This document shows, one piece after another, positions 7,894 to 16,645 of a stretch of DNA of 64,000 bases; positions within the stretch are counted from its first letter, which is position 1, and each line of letters opens with the position of its first letter. The position numbers and the translations under genes are program-made. Source of the DNA: CAYVMX01 sp964452725 (GTDB lineage Bacteria > Patescibacteriota > Gracilibacteria > JAHISY01); contig CAYVMX010000002.1 of assembly GCA_964452725.1 (NCBI GenBank), positions 1-64,000 on the forward strand, in the 5' to 3' direction. The notes beneath the pieces are model-generated. The model was not told the origin of the DNA, made no database searches, and saw only the letters and a program-made list of their open reading frames with translations.

Positions 7894-8811
7894 CTATTTA
7901 TGGAATTTTGAGTGGACTTCGCGGAGGCGTTTATTTGTTACATGAGTGTAGATCTGCGTTGTAGTGATGCTGGCATGCCCGAGCATTTCTTGTACCGAGC
8001 GTAGATCCGCACCGTTATTTAGTAGTGTCGTAGCAAAACTGTGACGGAGTGTGTGTGGAGTTACTTTTTTTACGATTCCAGCGAGTAGGGCATACTTCCT
8101 CACGATACTGGCGACCGTCCAAGGAGTGATTCTCTTCGTGTCACTGTCACCGACGATTTCATCAGCCTTTTTACTGTTTGGACCATGCGAGATAAAAACT
8201 GCGGTGAGGTTGTCTGTGCGACGGTTGAGGTAGATACCGATTTTTCCTGCTGCCTCTGGAGTGAGGAAAACAATACGAGTTTTACGACCCTTACCTGTGA
8301 CGGCGAACTCACGACGTTTGAGATCCACTTGATTACGACTGAGGCTACAAAGTTCGCTCACACGCAGACCAGTAGAGTAGAGTGTTTCGATGATCGCGGT
8401 GTCGCGTAGCTCGCGTAGGTTTTTGTTTCCCATGATAGCAAAAAGTCGCTCTAGCTCCTCGGGTGTAAGGAACTCCACTATCCGTTTTTCTGTTTTTGGC
8501 ACATCGATTTTTTCCGCAGCGAGACACTCAATATCGTGTTTGGCGAGATATTTGAAAAGCGCACGTAAGGCAATAGCGTGATAACTACGGGTTTTTACTG
8601 AGAGAGGTTTGCCGTGACTTCGAAGATCGGCGAGATGCAGGAAAAACTTTTGAATATCCAAAAAATCAATTTGATTGACCTCTATCTCTGAACCAAAAAA
8701 TCCCAGTGCTCGACTCAAATAGTGGGCATAATTGCGAGCGGTCTTTTCAGACTGGTTTTTTTCAATCCGGACAGCCATGAGGAAACGGTCTATTGCTTCG
8801 GTCAGCTTCAT
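7894..8811 (-). CDS. xerD: Tyrosine recombinase, XerC/XerD type
   Basis: Site-specific recombinase that resolves chromosome dimers at dif. At 305 aa it has the usual Xer length, with an N-terminal SAM-like core-binding domain (residues 1-95) and a catalytic domain. All catalytic residues are visible: Arg in STGLRVSELCSL, Lys in TGKGRKTRIVFL, His-x-x-Arg in TPHTLRHSFATTLL, His in MLGHASITTTQIYTH, and Tyr in the same block. No transposon or phage genes adjoin it, which favours a housekeeping Xer rather than an integrase. CPR genomes often carry a single Xer, so C versus D is nominal. No convincing dif site was found nearby. Confidence 0.88.
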   Translation of the reverse strand: MKLTEAIDRFLMAVRIEKNQSEKTARNYAHYLSRALGFFGSEIEVNQIDFLDIQKFFLHLADLRSHGKPLSVKTRSYHAIALRALFKYLAKHDIECLAAEKIDVPKTEKRIVEFLTPEELERLFAIMGNKNLRELRDTAIIETLYSTGLRVSELCSLSRNQVDLKRREFAVTGKGRKTRIVFLTPEAAGKIGIYLNRRTDNLTAVFISHGPNSKKADEIVGDSDTKRITPWTVASIVRKYALLAGIVKKVTPHTLRHSFATTLLNNGADLRSVQEMLGHASITTTQIYTHVTNKRLREVHSKFHK

Positions 8812-8839
8812 TGACTTCTATACTTATTTTATGTATAAT
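8811..8839 (+). promoter_or_regulatory. Promoter for the 203-aa gene
   Basis: TTGACT (8811-8816), 17-base spacer, TATAAT (8834-8839). The -35 abuts the start codon of the divergent recombinase gene. It predicts a leader of about 40 nt before the ATG at 8887. Confidence 0.75.
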
Positions 8840-8886
8840 AATCTAAATGTTTTTATAAACACTAATACTTTAACAAAAAATAACAG

Positions 8887-9498
8887 ATGACTATTGGAAT
8901 AGTCGGAATTGAGGAAGCTCGCCGAAATAGTGTTCGTGATGTACCAAACAACTACTTATCTAGTGATCGTGAAGAATTTGGTGGTATCGCCAGTGATGGT
9001 ATGAGAAATATGCGAGGATCTATTGCTACTATTTTGGACAGATTATGTGCTGAGTCACAGAGTGCAGAAGGTTTAGTAGATCAAAAATTGGGAGTATCTC
9101 AAGTAGTGCAGTTGCTCCAAGATTGGAATCCTAATTATGATGTTAGCTTTGCCTCTGCGGTCGGTACAGGTGTTGACAATAACCATCGACGAATTGCGGG
9201 AGTTTTTTTCTTTCAATCTAGATACGATTCAAATGTTTTTCCACTTCAAGTAACAGTCAATTTTGCTTCTAGGCCTAGTCAAGTTAAACGAGATATCGAG
9301 GCTGGTACGAATGTTTCGATTGTGCCACGATTGAAGTCTGGTGATCTGGCTGCTTTGGTAATGCACGCACTCCATGCAATAGAAAAAAATCCCAAGGCAA
9401 CCGATAAATCAATTATGCTTGAACCAGAGACGGAGAAACTATTGTCGACACTTGGTGAAGCAAGAGCTGATATAGCAGAGCTTTATGTCCTAAATTAA
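8887..9498 (+). CDS. Hypothetical protein, 203 aa
   Basis: Not recognised. It is soluble, with no signal peptide or membrane segment. It has a mixed alpha/beta pattern with a central stretch RRIAGVFFFQSRYDSNVFPLQVTVNF that looks like beta hairpins. A short helix-rich end follows (EPETEKLLSTLGEARADIAEL). The gene is monocistronic behind a strong promoter (8811-8839) and more AT-rich than its neighbours. Its end overlaps the convergent trpS by 9 bases. Confidence 0.7.
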   Translation: MTIGIVGIEEARRNSVRDVPNNYLSSDREEFGGIASDGMRNMRGSIATILDRLCAESQSAEGLVDQKLGVSQVVQLLQDWNPNYDVSFASAVGTGVDNNHRRIAGVFFFQSRYDSNVFPLQVTVNFASRPSQVKRDIEAGTNVSIVPRLKSGDLAALVMHALHAIEKNPKATDKSIMLEPETEKLLSTLGEARADIAELYVLN

Positions 9499-10455
9499 GC
9501 CTACAGCTTGTCTTACGGCAGCTAGAGTTTCCTTTGCTTTAGTTCGAGTTTTTTTCGCACCTGCCGTAAGGATTTTTTCCAGCTCAGAGGTATTTTGCAT
9601 CAGCTCAGTATATTTTGTTCGTGCTGAGTCAAACTTTGTATGAATTGCTTCCAGTAAAGCCTTTTTCGCATCGCCGTATCCGATAGTACCTGATTTGTAT
9701 TTTTCTGCTAGCTCGACGATCTGATTTTCATTTGCTACCAGCTCGTACAATCGAAAGACATTACAACTGTCGGGATCCAGAGGGTCGCCTTTGGCTTTAC
9801 TGTCAGTGACGATGCCCATGACCTGTTTTTTTAGCACAGCGTCATCGGCGAAGATATCAATCGTGTTGCCGTAGCTTTTGCTCATCTTTTGACCGTCTGT
9901 ACCAGGTACGACTGCGACAATCTCAGGAATCTCTGGCTCAGGAAGTGTGAGAGTTTCGCCGTAGCTATCGTTGAATTTTCCAGCTAAGTCACGGGCGATT
10001 TCGAGGTGTTGTTTTTGATCTTTGCCTACCGGTACAACCTCTGCACTGACTGTGAGGATATCGGCTGCCATGAGTACTGGATAATAAAATAGCCCAACAC
10101 TCGCTGCGATACCTTTGGCGACTTTGTCTTTGTAGCTATGCGCGCGTTCTAGCAGACCCATCGGAGCGAGGCACGATAGTATCCAAGCTAGCTCTTGGAT
10201 CTCTGGTATATCTGACTGGCGATAGAGTGTGGCTCGCGTTGGGTCTAGACCGAGAGCGAGGTATGCCGCAGTGATTTCAAAGATACTTCGTCTCAGTACT
10301 GCTGGATCACGTGTAGTGGTCAGCGCATGCCAGTCTGCGATGAATATAAACAGTTCGTCGCCAGATTCTTGGCGTGTGAGATACTGAGCGATCGCGCCGT
10401 AGTAGTTGCCGAGATGAAGGCTGCCGGAGGGTTGGATACCAGAGAGTACACGCAT
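9490..10455 (-). CDS. trpS: Tryptophanyl-tRNA synthetase
   Basis: Class I synthetase charging tRNA-Trp. At 321 aa it has the family length. The HIGH-type motif is GSLHLGNYYGAI, following SGIQPSG, and the KMSKS motif lies in GTDGQKMSKSYGNT. It lies 9 bases downstream of cca in the same direction, so the two probably share a transcript. Confidence 0.96.
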   Translation of the reverse strand: MRVLSGIQPSGSLHLGNYYGAIAQYLTRQESGDELFIFIADWHALTTTRDPAVLRRSIFEITAAYLALGLDPTRATLYRQSDIPEIQELAWILSCLAPMGLLERAHSYKDKVAKGIAASVGLFYYPVLMAADILTVSAEVVPVGKDQKQHLEIARDLAGKFNDSYGETLTLPEPEIPEIVAVVPGTDGQKMSKSYGNTIDIFADDAVLKKQVMGIVTDSKAKGDPLDPDSCNVFRLYELVANENQIVELAEKYKSGTIGYGDAKKALLEAIHTKFDSARTKYTELMQNTSELEKILTAGAKKTRTKAKETLAAVRQAVGLI

Positions 10456-10464
10456 GGCGTTAGT

Positions 10465-11778
10465 TTACCGCCTCAAGCACTTTTCGAGAAATGTAATCGC
10501 ACCAGCCCGATCCTGCACTAGTCCCTCTACCTGCGCATCGTAGAGTACGCGTTTGAGCCGTCCGATACTTGGTCCTGCTGCGATCTTTAGCTCGTGCATG
10601 ATTTCACTACCAGTCAATAGCTCTCGTGGCATTGGTAGTAGTTTTTCTTTTGTTTCGGTTTTCCAGAGGTGACGGACTTCACGGAGTAAGCACTCATTCG
10701 CTGGGCGTGTACCGTGGATATCGGCACGACAGACTCGCATGAGATCGCCAAACCACGGGTGAGTGAAGTAGCGGTGACGATGAGCTGGTCGCATCTTGGT
10801 TAGATCACCGAGTGTCATGTGTTGCTCGATCAACCAGCAAATCTTGGCGCGGGTAGCGTTATCCAGCTTTAATCGTCTGAGTACTTTGTTTGCGATCACA
10901 GCTCCTGCCTGGGCATGTCCGGGGAAAGAAATCACACCAGCTAGTTCGTGATAAGTCGTGGCTTTGCCGAGGTCATGTAGTAGCGTCGCCCACGCGACTG
11001 TCGCATCGGTACGCTGTGCGAGAGTAGCGAGACTGCCGAGCGAGTGCGTGAAGGCATCACCTTCTTTGTGGTACTGCGTTGGCTGTGCCATACCCTTGAG
11101 TCGTACTAGCTCGGGCAGCAGGATCGCCAGTAGTCCGAAGCGGTCTAAGTCACGCACAGCGTTGGCACGGCTAGGATCAGTGAGCATCTTCGTCAGTTCA
11201 GCACTGACTCGTTCTGCTGAGATTTTGGCGATCAAATGGGCGTGCTGCCTCACTGCACGGGCAGTCCGAGTTTCGTACTCAAACCCTAGTGCATTGCGAA
11301 AGCGTATCGCTCGTAGCAGTCGCAGGTGATCCTCCTGTACACGCTCCGCTGCATCCCCGATGAAACGCACGACTTTGAGTTTTAGATCATGCTGACCGCG
11401 GACATAGTCCAGTACTCGTTTTTTTAGTGGATCATAAAAAAGTCCGTTGATCGTAAAGTCACGCCGCTTCGCATCTTCCTCAGCATTAGTAAAAAACACC
11501 TTACTCGGTCGACGACCGTCATAGTCGCTCTCACTGCGAAAAGTCGCGACTTCGAAAGCATGCTTGCCAGCTAGTACGAGTGTTACGCCAAACTCTTTCC
11601 CGATGGGGTGGGTTTTTTGGAAAAGTTTGGCTACTTCGTCGGGATTCGCTGAAGTCGCGATGTCGATGTCACTAAGCTGACGATTTAGTAGTAGATCACG
11701 TACTGCACCGCCAGCGAAATAGGTAGTGTGACCAGCAGACTGGAGTGTTTGGACGATTTTAGTAGCAGTTTTCCACAT
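10465..11778 (-). CDS. cca: CCA-adding tRNA nucleotidyltransferase with HD domain
   Basis: Adds or repairs the 3' CCA of tRNAs (class II CCA/poly(A) polymerase superfamily). The head domain shows TYFAGGAVRDLLLNRQLSDIDIATSA with the GGxVRD and DxD motifs, then RRDFTINGLFYDP. An HD domain follows (WATLLHDLGKATTYHE). I take ATG at 11778 (MWKTATKIVQTL, 437 aa). An in-frame TTG at 11829 would add 17 residues overlapping the divergent pilin promoter. At least one tRNA here (39294-39369) already encodes its CCA, so the enzyme may act mainly in repair. Confidence 0.92.
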   Translation of the reverse strand: MWKTATKIVQTLQSAGHTTYFAGGAVRDLLLNRQLSDIDIATSANPDEVAKLFQKTHPIGKEFGVTLVLAGKHAFEVATFRSESDYDGRRPSKVFFTNAEEDAKRRDFTINGLFYDPLKKRVLDYVRGQHDLKLKVVRFIGDAAERVQEDHLRLLRAIRFRNALGFEYETRTARAVRQHAHLIAKISAERVSAELTKMLTDPSRANAVRDLDRFGLLAILLPELVRLKGMAQPTQYHKEGDAFTHSLGSLATLAQRTDATVAWATLLHDLGKATTYHELAGVISFPGHAQAGAVIANKVLRRLKLDNATRAKICWLIEQHMTLGDLTKMRPAHRHRYFTHPWFGDLMRVCRADIHGTRPANECLLREVRHLWKTETKEKLLPMPRELLTGSEIMHELKIAAGPSIGRLKRVLYDAQVEGLVQDRAGAITFLEKCLRR

Positions 11779-11785
11779 GAGTTGC

Positions 11786-11814
11786 TTGTATTTTGGCGGT
11801 AAAAGTGCTAAAAT
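11786..11814 (+). promoter_or_regulatory. Promoter for the pilin-led surface block
   Basis: TTGTAT (11786-11791), 17-base spacer, TAAAAT (11809-11814), with an extended -10 (TGC). It predicts a leader of about 50 nt before the ATG at 11871. Confidence 0.7.
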
Positions 11815-11870
11815 GAAAGGAATATCCAAAAAAATAGAAATAAATATATCGGCAAGCTCAAAATAAAAAT

Positions 11871-12263
11871 ATGCTCAAGATAAAAATCTTTCTCGTGGCT
11901 TTGCTTGCTGGGCTAGTACTTGCTGGCATTGGTGATTTACCTGTTGCTAGCGCTGCGACGACAGTAAATGTGAATACTATTTTGAATGTCGATGGTCAGA
12001 CAAAAGTTGGTGCAGCCGATACAGGATTTCTCTCTGCTGACGCTTTCATCGGAAAGACTATCGACTTCCTCGTCAAGCTAGTCGGTACGGCTGCACTAGT
12101 CTTGCTCGTGGTTGGTGGTTTTCGCCTCGTCGTCGCGGCTGGCAATGACAACGAAATCCAAAAAGCCAAGGATATGCTGAAATACGCGGTGATCGGACTA
12201 GTGGTTGCTCTGCTGGCGTACATCATCATCGCGACTGTCCAAGCATTCTTATATCGTAATTAA
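11871..12263 (+). CDS. T4SS-type pilin (VirB2/TrbC-like)
   Basis: 130-aa small membrane protein with a signal peptide (residues 1-28, ending near VASA). After a short polar stretch come two membrane helices (LVGTAALVLLVVGGFRLVVA and YAVIGLVVALLAYIIIATVQ), separated by a loop with NDNEIQKAKDM. This two-helix plan and the loop motif match the T4SS pilin family common in CPR genomes. Such pilins polymerise into a pilus or form a channel subunit. It heads a plus-strand block of surface genes. A VirD4-like ATPase is encoded separately at 28772-31279. Confidence 0.85.
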   Translation: MLKIKIFLVALLAGLVLAGIGDLPVASAATTVNVNTILNVDGQTKVGAADTGFLSADAFIGKTIDFLVKLVGTAALVLLVVGGFRLVVAAGNDNEIQKAKDMLKYAVIGLVVALLAYIIIATVQAFLYRN

Positions 12264-12297
12264 TTTTTTTCAAAAATCAAAACTAACCCTTAATAAA

Positions 12298-13959
12298 ATG
12301 CCTGAAATACAAAATTGCAAAAATCAACCAGCTCCGACTGGTCAGGACGTACTAAATGCAGTTATCGAAGCAAATGGTAGCGCCAAAGGTCTCAATAAGA
12401 TTCTCAAGGAAGCTTGGAATGCTACTCGTGGCGAGACAGATCAAATTGATCATTTTCACGATGCTCTACCAAAGGGACAAGCTTACGAATGGCGTGATCA
12501 AGAGTTTGCAAACTGGAAATACTTGCCAGAGCCTATCAAGGCAGTTTTGAAATCCAAAGGTTTTGTTTGTCGGCAGACGAAAGAGCAGATACAAGCCTTG
12601 GAGGAGGAAATTGTGCAGCTAGATCCGATAGACGATAGCGTACCTTCAGATATTCCAGAACCAGAAAACTCCCCAAAACCAATAGTTGAGGAAACTCCAA
12701 ATCAAACTGCAATCCGTGCACATCACGATCGTGTAGAGACAGGCTTTGATCCTCTTGCTCCTGTCAATGGACTCCGTAATATATTTAGTGATGAGAGGAC
12801 ACACAATCAACTACCTGACAAAAGCGATGAGACTTTGGACGTAGATGAGATTTTTAACATCACTCGTCGTGCTGAAGGTTCAGCTATCAATACAGCGCTT
12901 GGACTCGAACGTAATCGTATCGGAGATATCAAAAATTATCTGGATAATCTTGATACAGGTAAATTGGGAGATTTACAGAGTCAAGTTGATGGATTGGTCG
13001 ATGATCTAAAGGCAACAGACTGGAACCAAGACTTCGCCACAATCGAAAAAACACGAGCCGATTGGCGTACTGAGCAGGGAGAATCTCATACTCCGTTACA
13101 GATCAAACTGGCGGAATATCTGGAAGACAATGGCTATGAGAATCTCGGAGAGCTAAGAGAAGTCATGGCAAATGAAAAGCAAGGAGTTGGTGTCCTGCGT
13201 CTTCAGACACAGCTCACAAAAGACGGTCGAATCACTAAAAATCTTGATTCCCAAGAGTTTAAAAATCTATTGTCTGTCAACAAAGGATTAAAAGATATTT
13301 ATACCAAAATGTCACAAGAGCGAGCGAGTAGTCTGCCAGCTACGATGACTATCGGTGATTTGCTTGAGGCAGCTCGTAAACACCTCAAAGTCAATAAAAT
13401 GCCAGTCGCAGTAGGCGATCTACTTACAATAGCTCGTGAAAAGACTGAAAAAGGAGAGAGTTTCACCGATGCCTATACTATCCAAGTGGACAATGGGCCG
13501 CGACCGAATCTCGCTACTCTAGGTCGTGCACTTTTAGCGCTTGCACCATTAGTGCTGCCTCCACTGGCTCTGGGCAGTACTGGTCTACAACTCGAGACTA
13601 TTTTCGACTGGGAGGATCGTAAACTTACTGATCCACAGGATATAGAGACTGCTTTCAAAGAGAAAATGGGTCGATCGCTCAGTGCTACGGAACGAAAAGT
13701 ACTTTGGCAGTTTACCAAGACTGGCACTCTGCCACTTGATTTCGTTGGCAAGACTCTCAATGCCGTCGTGGAGCACGAGGAGAAGATACTTCCAGTAATC
13801 TCTGCCAAACCTACCAGCACTCCAGGTGGTGCGGACAAGCTTGATGTTGGTGTAGATGCAGTGCCAGGTGGTCAGACACCTGTCGATCCTAATGCACCTG
13901 CCGATGGATTTGGACCAGCCGCCAAGAGTTTTTTTAGTAAATTGGCTTTCTGGAAGTAG
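12298..13959 (+). CDS. Hypothetical 553-aa protein of the surface block
   Basis: Not recognised. The start is taken as ATG 12298 (MPEIQNCKNQPAPTG), because the longer frame runs back into the pilin gene. It has no signal peptide. The N-terminal 110 residues are mixed, a Pro/Glu-rich linker follows, and residues about 200-400 are helical and probably coiled coil (DIKNYLDNLDTGKLGDLQSQ). A hydrophobic segment lies near 405-430 (LGRALLALAPLVLPPLALGS), then a Gly/Pro-rich linker and the ending AAKSFFSKLAFWK. It lies 34 bases after the pilin. The basic, aromatic C-terminus could be a membrane or partner contact (inference). Confidence 0.75.
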   Translation: MPEIQNCKNQPAPTGQDVLNAVIEANGSAKGLNKILKEAWNATRGETDQIDHFHDALPKGQAYEWRDQEFANWKYLPEPIKAVLKSKGFVCRQTKEQIQALEEEIVQLDPIDDSVPSDIPEPENSPKPIVEETPNQTAIRAHHDRVETGFDPLAPVNGLRNIFSDERTHNQLPDKSDETLDVDEIFNITRRAEGSAINTALGLERNRIGDIKNYLDNLDTGKLGDLQSQVDGLVDDLKATDWNQDFATIEKTRADWRTEQGESHTPLQIKLAEYLEDNGYENLGELREVMANEKQGVGVLRLQTQLTKDGRITKNLDSQEFKNLLSVNKGLKDIYTKMSQERASSLPATMTIGDLLEAARKHLKVNKMPVAVGDLLTIAREKTEKGESFTDAYTIQVDNGPRPNLATLGRALLALAPLVLPPLALGSTGLQLETIFDWEDRKLTDPQDIETAFKEKMGRSLSATERKVLWQFTKTGTLPLDFVGKTLNAVVEHEEKILPVISAKPTSTPGGADKLDVGVDAVPGGQTPVDPNAPADGFGPAAKSFFSKLAFWK

Positions 13960-14058
13960 TCTTTTAGCTATAGACTTGACTTTTATTTATTTTTAGTTTA
14001 GCGTTGGATTGTTTAGTGTGTTAAGATTTAATACTAACATCAAATCACTAATTATTTT

Positions 14059-14259
14059 ATGCAACCAAACCGCTATATTTTGGCTCTCGGAGTCGTGCTC
14101 GGTATGAGTGTTTTACTTGTTGGCTGTAGTGATTCTACAATTGTGGATTTGGCAGTACCAGCAAAGCCTGCGTCTAGTCTAGAGTCTAATAAAAACTTAC
14201 AGGCACCAGTCACTGATTCTACTGCTGGATCACAAGAATTTGGAGCTATTATCGAATAA
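14059..14259 (+). CDS. Small lipoprotein, 66 aa
   Basis: Short exported protein with a lipoprotein signal peptide and lipobox LLVGC (Cys at about residue 23). A Ser/Ala/Pro-rich mature part of about 43 residues follows, without a recognisable domain. The lipidation signal is consistent with lspA elsewhere in the window. It lies 9 bases upstream of the large linker protein and is probably co-transcribed with it. Small lipoproteins of this size often anchor or pilot secretion parts, but nothing in the sequence proves that. Confidence 0.75.
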   Translation: MQPNRYILALGVVLGMSVLLVGCSDSTIVDLAVPAKPASSLESNKNLQAPVTDSTAGSQEFGAIIE

Positions 14260-14268
14260 TTTTTATTT

Positions 14269-16622
14269 ATGCAGACTATTCCTCGTAGCTTCCGTTGGTT
14301 GAGCAGATTGAGTATTTTCCTCTTTGTTTTTGTGACTTTGGGTGTTTCGCTGAGTCTGGCGATCGTGATCAATGCGGGTCAGAGCGTAAAACACCCCTAC
14401 ACAATCTATAATGATGGTACTTGTGCTGTACAGATCGATGCCATCTGGGGTAACTCCTGGGGTAATCCTGCTAGTCTACATAGTGGTCGGACTGGTCCGA
14501 CTGGTGGTGGCTTTGTGTTACAGCCAGGACAAAAGACCACTGGCAGTATCAACGTCCACACCAATGCTTGTATGATGGGGACGGTACACTCTAGTCTTCA
14601 GTTTTCTTATACCAAAATTCTGAATCAGGATGAATTTGGTAATGATATTCCTTGTAGTGGTATTTCTAGGACTAGTGCTACACAGGCGACGCTGGTGTTG
14701 CCTGTAGGTTGCGGTGGTGGTAGCGGTGGTGGTAGCGGTGGTGGTAGCGGTNNNNNNNNNNNNNNNNNNNNNNNNNNNNNNNNNNNNNNNNNNNNNNNNN
14801 NNNNNNNNNNNNNNNNNNNNNNNNNNNNNNNNNNNNNNNNNNNNNNNNNNNGTTGCCTGTAGGTTGCGGTGGTGGTAGCGGTGGTGGTAGCGGTGGTGGT
14901 AGCGGTAGCGGCTCTGGTTCTGGTAGCGGCTCTAGCTCTGGTTCTACCAGCAGTACCAGCTCTACCAGCAGTACCAGCTCTACCAGCAGTACCAGCAGTA
15001 CCAGCTCTACTAGCAGTAGCAGCTCTACCAGCAGTACCAGCTCTACTAGCAGTAGCGGTAGCGGCAGTAGTAGCGGTAGCGGCAGTAGCAGCGGTAGCGG
15101 CAGTAGCAGCGGTAGCGGCAGCAGTAGTAGTGGCAGCAGTAGTAGTGGCGGCGGTAACCCTTGCTATACCACTTATAGTTGCCGAGCTACAGATGTTGAA
15201 GGTGCTGGATCTTTACCCAATTACGTTGACAGTATTGATAGTGATGGCAATATAGTTCTACCGATTTACTCTCAAGCCGATGGTTATCAAAATTGTCGTG
15301 TTCCAAAGGAGGTTTGTGTACAGGTACGAGATAGTGCGATCGTCGGTAGCTATACCAATAATATTCGTGAAGGTGAGCGATCGGATTGGTCAGCTTGTCT
15401 GCCTAATCCAGATATTCGTGGTGATAAACTCTACATACCAGTACAAAACAAATCAGCTTTTGCGGTAAAGTTTGGTACTTATATCCATGAATTCACACCA
15501 GTCTATGGGTCAGATGGTATTACCATCATTAACTACAGAGATGTACGAACTAACCGAGTTAGTGATTTTGGCGATATTTGCTACTTCGAGACTCGGATCT
15601 GTCCGGTCAAGACTATCGGAGCTGTGCTCGGTGAAGATCTCGGTGATGCCTGTACTGAGGCGTGGGGTGTGGGTGATGGCAACTATGCCGAAGCGCGGAA
15701 TCTCATGAATCCGCAGATTGCGAAGTTGCTGCAGCCGTATGAACACGGTATCAATCAATCACGTTGTGATGCGAGTGGTCTCGGAGTAGTGCTTACTACT
15801 CTTGATCCTACTAAGGACTATTGGGATAATAATCGCCGAGAGTGGCGACCGCTTTCTGATTGTTATTCAGAGCGGAGTGATGAGGTGCTGTACTTCGATC
15901 CGCGTGGCGGATCGGTGACACTAGATGCTCCTGGTGATGACTTCATCTTGCCTGACCATCCGATGACTATAGTGGTCAAAGGAGCAGATCTCCAGATCAA
16001 AGACAATCTCAAGTATCCAGCAAATGGTACTGGTAGTTTCGGTGTGATCGCTCTGATCAACCGTGTCGGTAGTACAGACTACACTGGTAATGTCTATGTC
16101 GGACCCGATCCGACCAATCTGGTCGGGGCATACTATACCGAAGGTAGCGTCATGGCTGCTATGCCGACAGCAGCGGGTGGCTGGAAGCTGCCAGTCAATC
16201 GTAATGATCCAGTTTGGTTTTGGAATTTACGCAATCAGCTTTTTTGGGAGGGGACGATCATCTCGCGTAATACTGTCGGTGGTACTCAAGATCCAAAGTG
16301 GCCGCGTTATCTACAGCCGCGTTGTCCTGCCAATAATTCTGCTACCTTCGTCAACTGTAGTTGGGCTGAGGCGATAAAATATGACCTAGCATACTTGCGT
16401 GAGTATCACCGCTGTATCAATGATTCTGCACGGACAAGCTACCCAAACTATAATCCAAGTAGCTGTGCGGCTTTTGATCAGATCGTCGGTGGAGGTTTGA
16501 GCGCAGTCGGTGTGCCGAGCGATGAGGCTGTTGTGATTCGCTATGATAGTCGGATCGAGTCCAATCCGCCACCGGGATTTGAGGCAGTTCGCGACACACT
16601 CCAAAAAGAGGTCGGACTTTAG
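14269..16622 (+). CDS. Large exported surface protein with Ser/Gly/Thr linker; interrupted by assembly gap
   Basis: The N-terminal part (14269-14751) has a membrane segment near residues 18-40. A Cys-containing domain of about 110 residues follows (HPYTIYNDGTCAVQIDAIWG). Next comes a low-complexity Gly/Ser then Ser/Thr linker, and a C-terminal domain of about 480 residues with many Cys (CYTTYSCRATDVEG to the stop at 16622). The 100-N gap breaks the reading frame. However, the 55 bases before the gap are repeated exactly after it, in the same codon phase. Collapsing that duplication gives one continuous protein of 732 aa. The linker length could be misassembled. The family is not recognised. 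The plan suggests a stalked, disulfide-stabilised adhesin-like surface protein (inference). Confidence 0.8.
14752..14851. other. Assembly gap (100 N)
   Basis: Exactly 100 N, a nominal gap size. The flanks 14697-14751 and 14852-14906 are identical (55 bases), as expected when two contigs overlapping by one k-mer were scaffolded without merging. Confidence 0.95.
14907..15155 (+). repeat. Tandem low-complexity repeat coding for Ser/Thr/Gly linker
   Basis: Imperfect tandem units of AGCAGTACCAGCTCTACC type, followed by GGTAGCGGCAGTAGCAGC units. They encode (TSS)n, then (GSGSSS)n tracts. The repeat is in frame with the surface gene on both sides. Such tracts are prone to length change and probably caused the adjacent assembly break. 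Confidence 0.85.
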
Positions 16623-16645
16623 TAAGTAATGCTATAGTGATACTC

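Noticed and set aside
7894..8811. Xer-type recombinase as an integrase of a mobile island
   Set aside because: No phage, transposon or flanking att-like repeats are seen, and length and motifs fit the housekeeping Xer protein.
8817..8860. AT-rich near-palindrome beside the Xer gene as a dif site
   Set aside because: The arms do not match the 11-6-11 dif layout, and the segment is better explained as the TTGACT-17-TATAAT promoter.
12205..12297. Upstream extension of the 553-aa gene into the pilin gene
   Set aside because: The added residues overlap pilin coding sequence in another frame; ATG 12298 follows the pilin stop at a normal distance.
14907..15155. Tandem repeats as a CRISPR array
   Set aside because: Units are contiguous, of codon length multiples, without spacers, and lie in a coding frame for a Ser/Thr/Gly linker.
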